This document shows positions 15,720 to 23,861 of a stretch of 32,329 bases of DNA, piece by piece; within the stretch, counting starts at the first letter, position 1, and every line of letters begins with the position of its first letter. The notes under the pieces were generated by a model, which did not search any database, was not told the origin of the DNA, and saw only the letters and a list, made by a program, of their open reading frames with translations. The stretch is taken from positions 1 through 32,329 of the forward strand of contig JAISIF010000113.1 in the NCBI GenBank assembly GCA_031262165.1. Reading direction: 5' to 3'. Origin of the DNA: Myxococcales bacterium (GTDB taxonomy: Bacteria > Myxococcota > Myxococcia > Myxococcales > UBA5297). Position numbers and translations under genes: made by a program.

Positions 15720-15844
15720 GAATCTTTGGCGATCGAAGGCGCTCGAAATCGCGACCGGAGTGGCGGCCCTTGGGGCGCCCACCGTGCGTGCGCTGGAGAG
15801 GCGTTCGAGCGGGCAGGGCAGCGCGACATCGGGAGAACGCGAGC

Positions 15845-16417
15845 TCAGATGCCGCGCAAAAACCACGCGACGCGCTGCCGGAAGATCACTGGTTCGATCG
15901 CGGGGTCGAAGATCTCCTGAAAGCCGAGCTCGCTCATCTTCCGGCACAGGCGTTCGTCGTGCGGGTTTCCCAGGGCAAAGACGGGCGGTGGCCGGTAGCC
16001 CTGGCGCTCCCGCAGTTCCTCCAGGATCGAGAATGCCCGCGCGCCGAGCGAGGGCAGATCGAGGAGCAGCGCATCAGACGCCGACTGGCCGAGCGCGAAG
16101 CCGATCGACAGCAGCCCTTGCGCACTCAGGGCCTGGAACCCAGCGCGCCGCAACAGCTCGAGCACCGGCGTGGGATCGGCCTTGCTGCCCGTCAGCGCGA
16201 GGATGCGCGGCGCGGAGCTCTCCTCTAAAAGCGCCGACGGCATGGGCAGCCCGTGCCGCCGGATGAAGGCGGCGAGCACGTCCCGTTCGATCCGACGGTG
16301 GCCACCCAGCGTCCGATGCGCGGTCAGGCGACCTGACTTGATCCAATTGATGATGGTCGGAAGGCTGACGCCGATGAGCTGGGCCGCCTCGTGGGTCGTG
16401 AAATACCGGTGCTCCAT
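15845..16417 (-). CDS. MerR/excisionase-type HTH protein with a receiver-like domain
   Basis: 190 residues. Positions 4-53 form a helix-turn-helix of the excisionase/BldC/MerR kind (FTTHEAAQLIGVSLPTIINW, GRLTAHRTLGGHRRI). Residues about 70-190 resemble a response-regulator receiver: a beta strand RILALTG, a central LLLDLP whose Asp is in the phospho-acceptor position, and an alternating alpha/beta pattern. The N-terminal acidic pair and the conserved Lys (replaced by FDPAIEP) are missing, so it is probably a pseudo-receiver that senses something else or only dimerises. It is divergent from the OmpA/PEGA gene, with a 176-bp shared control region, which makes it the obvious candidate regulator of that gene. 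gaggg lies 10 bp before the start. Confidence 0.78.
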   Translation of the reverse strand: MEHRYFTTHEAAQLIGVSLPTIINWIKSGRLTAHRTLGGHRRIERDVLAAFIRRHGLPMPSALLEESSAPRILALTGSKADPTPVLELLRRAGFQALSAQGLLSIGFALGQSASDALLLDLPSLGARAFSILEELRERQGYRPPPVFALGNPHDERLCRKMSELGFQEIFDPAIEPVIFRQRVAWFLRGI

Positions 16418-16593
16418 GGATGTGAAGCCCTCGCTGGCAGGGAAGTCCTGCGCTTCTCACAGTAAAAGAATCCTTTTCTTTGATTTTTTCAGTAAGGTGC
16501 GCGTTTTCCTCTCGTCAGAAATCAAAAGCGCTGGGCCCTGGCAACGGTGCCTTTTTTCCTGCCCTCTTCATTCATCCACTTCCCGGAGCTGCA
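16418..16593. promoter_or_regulatory. Shared divergent control region (HTH gene / OmpA gene)
   Basis: An A/T-rich core with cagtaaaagaatccttttct and tttgattttttcagtaagg contains a small imperfect dyad aaaag-aatc-ctttt and two cagtaa direct repeats about 30 bp apart. This is a likely binding site for the HTH protein, but no promoter box is clear. Confidence 0.35.
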
Positions 16594-18522
16594 ATGAGAC
16601 GCCTCCCGAAACGCCTCCCCGCCATTTGTCTGGCCGTCTTTTTTCTCTCTTTGACCAGCACTCTCGCGTTGGCACAGGCACAGGAAGACGATGCGGCGGT
16701 AGCTGCGCCCCAGACCCAGCCCCAGACCCAAGCCGATGCCACGAGCGATGAGGCGGACGCGGAGCAGATCGCGCTCCAGAGCAATGAGCGCCACTCGTCC
16801 TCGACCATCGACAACGAGCTGACGGCCTTCCACAACCACCGCGTCACCTCGTCGCCGACGGGCGCCATCGGCCTGCTGCGCACTGACTCGGCCATCCTGG
16901 GTGAGAGCGGTCTGACGCGTCTGTCGCTGACCGGGTTTTTCGCCAAGCAGGACGGCTTCCCCACGCGCGCCATGGATGCGACCCACACGGGGGCACGCCT
17001 GGCCGCGGACCTCGTGTTCCTGAACTACTTCGAGGCCTACTTCTCCTACGGTATCGACTCGAACTTCGCCGATCTGGCCGAGACCTCGCGGCAGCTCCAG
17101 ACGATCGGCGATCTCCAGTTCGGGCTGAAGGGCAGCTCGCAGATCTTCGACGGCCTCTACCTCGGCGGCTCGCTGAACTTCGGGCTGACGCCCGGCTTTG
17201 GGACGGACACGACCTCGGGCATGGGCTTCGAGTTCGCGCCACGCCTCATCGCGAGCTGGGACGTGCGCTCGCTCCACGCCGACGTGCCGCTGCTCCTGCA
17301 CTTGAACCTCGGTGCAATCTTCTCCAACCACGACAGGGTCTATGATGCCTTCGCGCCCGACGCGTTCGACGAGTTCGCCTTTGGCCTGAACCGCTACAAC
17401 CGCCTGAGCGTGGCGCTCGGTGCCGAGATCCCGCTGCCCTGGGTGACGCCCTTCCTCGAATGGAACATGGCCCTGCCGATCACGTCGAGTGACCTCCACG
17501 CGCATGATGGCGACGTCGTGAGCATGGGCTCGGCCATGGAGCACCGAATGTCCGTGGGCCTCAAGGTGACGGCGCTGCCGGACATCACCTTCCTGCTCGC
17601 CGTCGATGTGGGCCTGACCGGCGAGGCCGTCCAGGGCATCGCGCCCACCCCGAACGTCGCGTTCACCTTCGGTCTGAGCTACGCCTTCGACCCGCTCCTC
17701 CCGCATCGGGCCCAGCTGTCGGCCGCGGCCGCCGTGGAAGACGACGAGCTGCCGCCGTTGCCCCCGTCCACCTCAGAGCCGTCGCTCGCGAGCGACGAGG
17801 CGACGACCGCGCCTGCTCCAGTCGCCGCAACGCCTATCGTCGCGACAGACGCTCCAGTCGAAGCCCCCGCGTCTGCCGTCGTTCCAGCCATCGCGCCACC
17901 ACCATCGCCTCGGCCGCGCCTCTTCCTCCAGGGCAGCGACGCGTCGGTCGCGGGTCAGGTGACGCTCCTGGATGGTGGCGACGGCGGTGCGACGTTCGCG
18001 GTGACGGCAGACCAAGGCATCGAGCTCACGCTCAAGCCTGGGACCTACAAGGTCCGCGTCCAGGCCGATGGCTTCCTCACCCGCATCGATTCTCTGACCA
18101 TAGCCCCGGGGCGGACGCGCTTCGAGCTGACGCTCACGCCAAGGCCAGCGACCGAGTTGCTCGAATCGGGCAGCGCCAAGGCCGTCGTGCCCGCCGCCGC
18201 CCTGTTCCTGGCAGAGAGTGCCGATCTCGCGGCATCGAGCGCCGCGCTTCTCGACCAGATGGCCGATCTGCTGCTCTCTGGAAAGGCCGCGCGCCTGCGC
18301 ATCGAGGGCCACACGGACAACCGGGGCAACGCGGACCAGAAGCTCACCCTCTCCAAGTCGCAGGCGTCGGCGATCCGCGAGGCCTTGATGGCGCGCGGCA
18401 TCGAGGGCGAGCGCCTCCTCGTCGAGGGCAAGGGCGGTGGACAGCCCATCGCCTCCAATGCCCTGTCGCGAGGCCGCGTGCGCAATCGCCGCATCGAGCT
18501 TCACGTCCTGGCAGACAAATGA
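16594..18522 (+). CDS. Outer-membrane OmpA-family protein with beta-barrel and PEGA-like domain
   Basis: 642 residues. The signal peptide runs MRRLPKRLPAICLAVFFLSL to a cleavage site near LALA. The middle (about 60-370) has alternating aromatic strands, with periplasmic-turn and barrel features (LNYFEAYFSYGIDSNFADLA; AFTFGLSYAFDPL closing a strand), consistent with a barrel. A Pro/Ala/Val-rich linker follows, then a PEGA-like segment (LKPGTYKVRVQADGFLTRID) near 475-520. The C-terminus is an OmpA peptidoglycan-binding domain with EGHTDNRG, LSKSQASAIREALMARGI and RVRNRRIEL. It would tie the outer membrane to peptidoglycan. ATG 16594 has ggag six bases upstream; the 16480 start in the track lacks a signal peptide at its N-terminus. 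Confidence 0.88.
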   Translation: MRRLPKRLPAICLAVFFLSLTSTLALAQAQEDDAAVAAPQTQPQTQADATSDEADAEQIALQSNERHSSSTIDNELTAFHNHRVTSSPTGAIGLLRTDSAILGESGLTRLSLTGFFAKQDGFPTRAMDATHTGARLAADLVFLNYFEAYFSYGIDSNFADLAETSRQLQTIGDLQFGLKGSSQIFDGLYLGGSLNFGLTPGFGTDTTSGMGFEFAPRLIASWDVRSLHADVPLLLHLNLGAIFSNHDRVYDAFAPDAFDEFAFGLNRYNRLSVALGAEIPLPWVTPFLEWNMALPITSSDLHAHDGDVVSMGSAMEHRMSVGLKVTALPDITFLLAVDVGLTGEAVQGIAPTPNVAFTFGLSYAFDPLLPHRAQLSAAAAVEDDELPPLPPSTSEPSLASDEATTAPAPVAATPIVATDAPVEAPASAVVPAIAPPPSPRPRLFLQGSDASVAGQVTLLDGGDGGATFAVTADQGIELTLKPGTYKVRVQADGFLTRIDSLTIAPGRTRFELTLTPRPATELLESGSAKAVVPAAALFLAESADLAASSAALLDQMADLLLSGKAARLRIEGHTDNRGNADQKLTLSKSQASAIREALMARGIEGERLLVEGKGGGQPIASNALSRGRVRNRRIELHVLADK

Positions 18523-18566
18523 CGCCCCACCGTCCGCATGAGAGCGAGACAGATGGGATGATTACC

Positions 18567-18594
18567 GAAAGGGCGCGAATCATCGCGCCCTTTC
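18567..18594 (+). terminator. Probable terminator hairpin after the OmpA-family gene
   Basis: A perfect 11-bp stem gaaagggcgcg-aatcat-cgcgccctttc lies 45 nt past the stop. Only a short cgattt follows, so it may act as an mRNA-end hairpin and not a classical intrinsic terminator. Confidence 0.6.
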
Positions 18595-18780
18595 CGATTT
18601 GGACCGAAGGTGGATGCCAATTCAATTCATCGAATGAATCGTGGAGCGATGCATCGGGATGCGGTCCATCGCGCCTCTCGTTGAAATCGAATCGGTTGGG
18701 AATTCGACCGCGCCGCCTCGCCTTTTTCCCAGCGACATCGAGTCCTGTTTTTTTTGAGGATATCGAGGGGGAGTCACGAA

Positions 18781-18939
18781 GGGCTTATCCCTCAATTACC
18801 CCATCGCCCCGCTTGTCCATGAAACGCCAGCCTTCGTTGCTTCGCTCTTCACTTCCGTCTGGAAGCTCAAAGCCTCGCGCCTCTTCTGGCTTGCCCCGTC
18901 CTTCGCATTGCTCGGTCCTCATCGAGGGATGAGTCGTAA
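18781..18939. repeat. Family-1 hairpin repeat, copy F
   Basis: Starts gggcttatccctcaatta and ends cgagggatgagtcgt, with apical hairpin cttcc-gtct-ggaag and inner gccag/ctggc. It is first in a back-to-back array F, family-2 element, G spanning 18781-19168. Confidence 0.85.
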
Positions 18940-19007
18940 GGGCGCCGCCTGCGCTGCCCTGCGGTCGTCGTGCGACAAAGACACGACGGGCGTTACTCGC
19001 AACGCCC
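18940..19007. repeat. Degenerate family-2 element between two family-1 copies
   Basis: gccctgcggtcgtc, gacaaagacacgacgggcgt and ctcgcaacgccc match the reverse complement of the clean 27095-27164 copy (gccctgcggtcgtc, gacacaaatacgacgggcgt, cacgcaacgccc). The left arm is decayed. It fills exactly the gap between copies F and G. Confidence 0.65.
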
Positions 19008-19168
19008 AGGGCCTCTCTTCAACTTCTCCCGTCGCCGAGCTGGTCCGTGGAAAGCCAGAGGCATCGTTGCTTCATCGGTCACTTGCGTCAGCAAGCTCCT
19101 TCCTCGCGCCTCTTCTGGCTTTCCCCATCCTTCGCGGTGCTCGATCCTAATGAAGGGATAAGTCCTTA
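19008..19168. repeat. Family-1 hairpin repeat, copy G
   Basis: The inner stem ggaaagccag (19049-19058) pairs perfectly with ctggctttcc (19115-19124). The apical hairpin is cttgc-gtca-gcaag (19082-19095), the variant shared with copy H. The right end is taatgaagggataagtcct; the left end agggcctctcttcaac is only partly complementary. Confidence 0.85.
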
Positions 19169-19241
19169 CTCAGGAAAAGACATGGGCAAATCTCAAGAGG
19201 TGGCTGTGTGATAATGTTTTACGATATAAATCACTGGAAAC

Positions 19242-19259
19242 GGCTATTCATGAATAGCC
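19242..19259. promoter_or_regulatory. 18-bp perfect palindrome upstream of trkH
   Basis: ggctattcatgaatagcc is self-complementary and sits in an A/T-rich 19169-19396 leader, about 140 bp before the potassium-transporter start. It is a candidate operator for a dimeric regulator. Confidence 0.4.
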
Positions 19260-19396
19260 AAGAAATTAGTGGTATTTTTTTATACGACCATGGGATTCGA
19301 CCATCCCGTATCGCCCTCTCTCTATCGAAAAAATAAAACACAATAATTGGTTGGCTTGATTGAATTGAATTCCTCCAACCCAAGGCCCGCGTTCCC

Positions 19397-20842
19397 ATGC
19401 AATTCCAGCCTTATCGGCTCAATCCGATCCAACGCATCAGGCTCTGGTGGCATGGCCTGTCGTTGCCCGCGCTCTTCGTCGCCAGCTTTGCGCTGCTCAT
19501 CGCCCTGGGGACGGCTGGACTGCTCGTCTTGCCGGGTCTCTATGCCCACGAGCGGATCTCGTTTTTCGACGCCCTGGTCACGATGACGCACTGCGTCTGC
19601 CTGACTGGGCTGACCGTGCTCGACATCTCCGAGGAGTTCACGTTCTTCGGTCAGCTCTGGCTGCTCCTGTTCATCCAGATGGGCGGCCTCGGGCTGTTCA
19701 CCTTCTCGTCGCTCCTCATCGGCGCGCTCGGCCGACGCCTGTCGTTGCGCAGCGAGCTGCTCACGAGCACCTCGCTCGAGTGCCGGACGAACACCAAGGG
19801 CGTGAAAGACCTGGCCCGCGACGTTGCCCGGTTCGCGCTGCTGCTCGAAGGCATCGGCGCCGCGCTCCTCTGGCCACAGCTCATCTACCAATCGGTCCTC
19901 GACGGCCGGTTCAGCTTGATGGGCATCGTCGAGGCGCTCTGGAACGCGGTCTTCCTCGCCGTCACCGCCTTCTGCAATGCCGGGCTCACGCTCTATCCAA
20001 ACTCGATCGCCACCTTTGCCGAGCGCCCGTTCGTGCTGCTGCCGCTCACCGCGCTCGTGGTGCTGGGGGGCTTCGGCTTTCTGGCCTTCGAGGAGTTCCT
20101 GCGCTGGTGGCGGCTCGGCAGATTCCAGGGCCGCCATCGCTTCTCGATCCACACGCTGAGCGTGTGCGTGGTGACGGGCGCGTTCCTCACGATTGGGTTC
20201 GTCGCCTTCCTGATCTTCGAGTGGTCGGGCGTGCTCGCGAAGTTCGGCGTCATCGACAAGCTGACGAACGCCCTGGTCATGTCGGCCATGTCGCGGACGG
20301 CTGGCTTTGCCAGCATCGACTACGCGCTCGTGAGCAACGAGACCGCTTACCTGACGATCCTCCTCATGTTCATCGGTGGGTCACCTGGCTCGACGGCGAG
20401 CGGCATCAAGACGACGACGTTTGCCGTGCTCATGGCCCAAGCCGTGGCGCGCATCCGAGGGCACCGCTACGTCAGCCTGTTCAACCGGAGCATCCCCGAC
20501 GCCGTGGTGCAGCGCGCCTCGTCCGTCGTGCTCATCGCCTTTTTCATCCTCTCCGGTGTCGTGTTCATCCTGGGCTTTACCGAGACGGGCTGCGGGACGG
20601 ACCTGGCCGCCACGCGGCAGAACTTCCTGCCGCTTCTGTTCGAGACGGTCAGCGCGCTGAGCACCGTGGGCCTCTCGCTCGGGCTGGCCTGCCCTCTGAG
20701 CAGCGTGGGCAAGGCCATCCTCGTCGTCCTGATGTTCATCGGTCGCGTGGGACTGCTCGCCTTTTTCTCCACCCTGTCGCTGCGCGACAACGCCTCGCCC
20801 AGCGGGTTCAGGCCAGCCCAGGAGAACATCTTCATTGGTTGA
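19397..20842 (+). CDS. TrkH/KtrB-family potassium uptake transporter
   Basis: A 481-residue integral membrane protein with four M1-P-M2 repeats. The selectivity-filter loops are readable in order: CLTGLTV, TAFCNAGLT, SRTAGFAS and STVGLSLG. GGSPGSTASGIKTTTFA after the third repeat and a C-terminus ending ENIFIG are typical of KtrB. It would take up K+, driven by the membrane potential or Na+. No TrkA/KtrA gating subunit is encoded next to it, so that partner must be elsewhere. The leader is A/T-rich with an 18-bp palindrome. The Shine-Dalgarno (aagg) is distant. Confidence 0.92.
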   Translation: MQFQPYRLNPIQRIRLWWHGLSLPALFVASFALLIALGTAGLLVLPGLYAHERISFFDALVTMTHCVCLTGLTVLDISEEFTFFGQLWLLLFIQMGGLGLFTFSSLLIGALGRRLSLRSELLTSTSLECRTNTKGVKDLARDVARFALLLEGIGAALLWPQLIYQSVLDGRFSLMGIVEALWNAVFLAVTAFCNAGLTLYPNSIATFAERPFVLLPLTALVVLGGFGFLAFEEFLRWWRLGRFQGRHRFSIHTLSVCVVTGAFLTIGFVAFLIFEWSGVLAKFGVIDKLTNALVMSAMSRTAGFASIDYALVSNETAYLTILLMFIGGSPGSTASGIKTTTFAVLMAQAVARIRGHRYVSLFNRSIPDAVVQRASSVVLIAFFILSGVVFILGFTETGCGTDLAATRQNFLPLLFETVSALSTVGLSLGLACPLSSVGKAILVVLMFIGRVGLLAFFSTLSLRDNASPSGFRPAQENIFIG

Positions 20843-21378
20843 CGACGGTTCCCCTTCTTCCGACGCCAGGACGAACAGCCCGACGAATTGCCGCCGCTTG
20901 CCGCGCGCCTCTCGATGAGGCGTCGCTGGCCCTGGGCTGTCCGAGGCGCCATCGCAGGACTCGATCGCCCTGCGGAGCGACCGAGAATCCCTCTGTAGGC
21001 AGGGTTGGAGCGCAGAGGAAACGCACAGCACAGAGGCTCATGAGAGGCCGACTCGCTTTGGACAGGAGTGGAGGCGTTTGCGCTCGATCTCTCGGACGCC
21101 CATGAGGATCATGAGAGGCCGACTCGCTTTGGACAGGAGTGGAGAGCTGACCATTTTTTCAAAAGCGATCGCCGTTCGCCTCTCTCCTCAGACATGGCGG
21201 GAACGGCACGCCGTGCCCGAAGAGCCTCCGAACGCTTCCCAAGAAAGTCAGACCCGTCTGCTTTCCTGAAAGATCGACCGCAGATCGCCAGAAGATCTGC
21301 TGAAGGCTCGGCTCTGGAGGGCAGCCTCAAAGGCCTGATCGACAGAGCGTCGCGTTGAGGGTTTGCGCATGTATCGAA
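20843..21378. other. Convergent intergenic region with a 36-bp direct repeat
   Basis: Between the stops of trkH (+) and rsmB (-) no gene is credible. Two 36-bp copies beginning tcatgagaggccgactcgct (21038-21073 and 21109-21144) are identical, 71 bp apart. The spacer is not repeated. No family-1 or family-2 element and no clear terminator were found. Confidence 0.5.
21038..21144. repeat. Two identical 36-bp direct repeats, 71-bp period
   Basis: Both copies read tcatgagaggccgactcgct continuing ttggacaggagtggag. With only two units this is not a CRISPR array; a local duplication or small deletion hot-spot is more likely. Confidence 0.75.
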
Positions 21379-22677
21379 TCAGCTCCGCTCCATCGCTGCG
21401 CCAAAGAAGCCGTCGCAGCCATCGCGGTGGGGCAAGGGCTTGAAAAAGCCGTCCTTGACCAACCCACGCGCGCTGTCGGGCAGGAGCGTGGCCGCGTCGA
21501 TGAGACTGAAGTCGGGTCTCGACGCGAGGAAGCGCTCGACCACGGCCTCGTTCTCGACGCGCGCGAGGCTGCACGTCGCATAGACGAGTCGACCGCCGGG
21601 CCGCGTGAGCTCGCACAGGCGATCGAGCAGCGCGCTCTGGCGCGCGGCAAAGTCGTCGAAGCAGGAGGCGCTCAGCCGGTAGCGCGCGTCCGGGGCGCGG
21701 CGGAGCACGCCCAGGCCTGAGCAGGGGGCGTCGATGAGCACGCGGTCGCAGCGGCCCCGGAGCTTGGGCGCGTGGCACGCCGCATCGAAGTCCTCTGGGA
21801 TCGCTCGCGACTGGATGGCGTGCACGCCAGCTCTGTTGGCGCGGCGGGTGAGGTTTTTGAGGCGGGCCGCATCCACATCAAAAGCGAGCAGCGCGCCGCG
21901 ATCGGCCATCTGCGCGCTGAGCGCGAGCGTCTTGCCACCAGCGCCAGCGCAGGCGTCCACGACGCGCTCGCCAGGCAGGGCGCCGACGAGGTGCGCGAGG
22001 AGTTGGCTCCCCTCGTCTTGGATCTCGAACAGGCCATCATCGAAGGCGCTCGTGTCTGTCAGGCGCGGAAAGCCGCGGACTGTGAGGCCGTGTGGCGCGT
22101 GCACGGTGGGCATCGACTCGATCCCCTCGCATCGCAGCACGCGGCGAAGATCGTCCCGCGTCGTCTTGAGCGCGTTGGCGCGGATGGTCAGCGGCGCGCG
22201 TTCGAGCAGGCTCTGTGCAAAGCCGAGCGCGTCCGTTTCCCCGAGGTCGGCGATGAGGCGCGCGGCGAGCTCGTTCGGGATCGAACCGATCAGCGCCACG
22301 CGATCGAGCGTTGGCAGGCCGTCGGGAAGCTCGTGTGGAAGCTCGGCGAGGCGGGCGCGCAGAGAAGGATCGCAGGCAATTCGATCGAGGCTGTCGCCCT
22401 GGAGTCGGCGCAGGGCAGCGTAGCGCGCGTCGAAGAGTGTCTTCTGAGAGGGCACACGCGCTGGATCCAGGCGCAGCGCAAAGTCGAGGAAGCGCTCGCG
22501 CCGCAGGAGGAGGAAGAGGTCCTCGCCGATGGCGCGGCGCTCGGCGCTGAAGAGGTTTTTCTCGCGCTTGAGCAGGCGCTCCAGGGCCCGATCCGCGAGC
22601 GCGCCATCGACGCGGACAGCGGCATAGAGCTCTAGGACAGCGGCGCGGATGAGGTGGTGTCGCAGCGGTCGTTTCAT
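21379..22677 (-). CDS. rsmB: 16S rRNA (cytosine-5)-methyltransferase, RsmB/NOP2 family
   Basis: Methylates C967-type cytosines of 16S rRNA using S-adenosylmethionine. In the 432-residue protein the N-terminal part is the helical NusB-like RNA-binding region. The Rossmann domain has VVDACAGAGGKTLALSAQM (SAM binding), LIDAPCSGLGVLRR with one catalytic Cys (319), and YATCSLARVENE with the other (369). The start ATG follows the fmt stop with no gap (TGAATG), a common fmt-rsmB arrangement implying coupled translation. RsmB assignment over other NOP2 members rests on the NusB-like N-terminus and the fmt neighbour. Confidence 0.9.
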   Translation of the reverse strand: MKRPLRHHLIRAAVLELYAAVRVDGALADRALERLLKREKNLFSAERRAIGEDLFLLLRRERFLDFALRLDPARVPSQKTLFDARYAALRRLQGDSLDRIACDPSLRARLAELPHELPDGLPTLDRVALIGSIPNELAARLIADLGETDALGFAQSLLERAPLTIRANALKTTRDDLRRVLRCEGIESMPTVHAPHGLTVRGFPRLTDTSAFDDGLFEIQDEGSQLLAHLVGALPGERVVDACAGAGGKTLALSAQMADRGALLAFDVDAARLKNLTRRANRAGVHAIQSRAIPEDFDAACHAPKLRGRCDRVLIDAPCSGLGVLRRAPDARYRLSASCFDDFAARQSALLDRLCELTRPGGRLVYATCSLARVENEAVVERFLASRPDFSLIDAATLLPDSARGLVKDGFFKPLPHRDGCDGFFGAAMERS

Positions 22678-23652
22678 TCAGCGATCGCCTCCGAGCAGCG
22701 TGCCTGCGGACAGCCTGTGGCCCTTGAGAAAGTCGGCCGCGCTCAGGCGCTTGCCGCCCTCGATCTGGATGTCGAGACACAGGAGCGCGCCTTCGGCGCA
22801 GTGGATGGCGATGCCGCGCTCGTCGGCAGAGATCACGGTCCCAGGCGTGTCGCTCGATTCATCGTCGATGGCGCGCGCGCGCAGGATTTTGAGGCGCTTG
22901 CCATCGAGCGTGGTGAAGGTGCCGGGCCAAGGCGTGAAAGCCCGCGAGCGCGCTTCGAGCTCCAGGGCAGAGGCGTGCGCAAAGTCGAGCCAGCCGTCTT
23001 CCTTGCGGATGATGGGCGCGAGCGTGGCCTCTGCCGCGTTCTGTGGCGTGGCTGACCGCTCACCGCGCAAAAGAGGTGGCAGCTCGCGCGTGAGCAGATC
23101 GGCGCCCGCGGCCGCGAGTTTGACGAGCAGGCTCTCGCCCGTCTCGTCTGGCGCGATGTCCACGAGCGATCGCGCGAACACGGGGCCCGTGTCGAGGCCA
23201 GCCTCCATCTGCATCAGGCTGACGCCCGTCACGCTCTCGCGCCGCGCGATGGCCCACTGCGCGGGCGCGGCACCCCGGTATTTGGGGAGCAGTGAGGCGT
23301 GGACGTTCACACAGCCTAGGCGCGGCGCATCGAGCACGTCCTGCGGCAACAGGCGGCCATAGGCCGCGACGACGGCGACGTCTGGGGCGAGCGCGCGCAG
23401 GCGCTCGTGGAAGTCTGTCCCACGCAGGCGCTCGGGCTGCGTCACGTCGAGGCCATGCTCGATCGCCCAGCGCTTGACCGGCGGTGCCTCGACCTTGTTG
23501 CCGCGGCCGACGGGCTTGTCGGGTTGGGTGACGACCAGGACCACCTCGCCCAGCGCGTGGCAGGCGGCGATCGCGTCGACCGCGAAGGCCGGGGTTCCCA
23601 TGAAGACGATGCGCGGGCGTCGTGTGCTGCTGGGCATGGCGGAGATGGACAT
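22678..23652 (-). CDS. fmt: Methionyl-tRNA formyltransferase
   Basis: Formylates initiator Met-tRNA using 10-formyl-tetrahydrofolate. At 324 residues it has normal length. IVFMGTPAFAV starts the Rossmann domain; the catalytic NVHASLLP (Asn116, His118) and GLDTGP (Asp154) are present, as is the SLLPKYRGAAPAQWAI block. The C-terminal domain (FTPWPGTFTTLDGKRLKI) is complete. Shine-Dalgarno aggag lies just before the start. It abuts rsmB. No def (deformylase) gene is next to it, unlike in many bacteria. Confidence 0.95.
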   Translation of the reverse strand: MSISAMPSSTRRPRIVFMGTPAFAVDAIAACHALGEVVLVVTQPDKPVGRGNKVEAPPVKRWAIEHGLDVTQPERLRGTDFHERLRALAPDVAVVAAYGRLLPQDVLDAPRLGCVNVHASLLPKYRGAAPAQWAIARRESVTGVSLMQMEAGLDTGPVFARSLVDIAPDETGESLLVKLAAAGADLLTRELPPLLRGERSATPQNAAEATLAPIIRKEDGWLDFAHASALELEARSRAFTPWPGTFTTLDGKRLKILRARAIDDESSDTPGTVISADERGIAIHCAEGALLCLDIQIEGGKRLSAADFLKGHRLSAGTLLGGDR

Positions 23653-23702
23653 GGAGGCTCCTGATCGAGGCGGGTGGGCAGCTGAAAAATCGCGCGGCGC
23701 AC

Positions 23703-23861
23703 TAGGGCGAGTCCTCGACCTCTCCCGTCGCCGCGCTTGTCCGTGAAAAGCCAGGCATCGTTGCTTCGTCGGTCACTTGCGTCAGCAAGCTCCCTGCTCG
23801 CGCCTCGCCTGTCATTCCACGTCCTTCGTGCGGCTCGGTCCGAATTCGAGGACACGCCCTA
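23703..23861. repeat. Family-1 hairpin repeat, copy H (variant termini)
   Basis: The interior is that of the family (tcccgtcgccgcgcttgtcc; apical cttgc-gtca-gcaag). The ends differ from the other copies: left tagggcgagtcctcga pairs with right tcgaggacacgcccta at 15 of 16 positions. The termini thus changed together while staying complementary. It lies between the divergent fmt and CDF genes. The rest of the gap (23862-24126) shows nothing else. Confidence 0.85.

Noticed and set aside
19447-21105. 552-aa plus-strand ORF across trkH
   Set aside because: Out-of-frame shadow of trkH with Arg/Pro/His-rich sequence and no domain; the trkH frame carries the filter motifs.
21038-21144. Possible CRISPR
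   Set aside because: Only two units, with no array and no cas genes.
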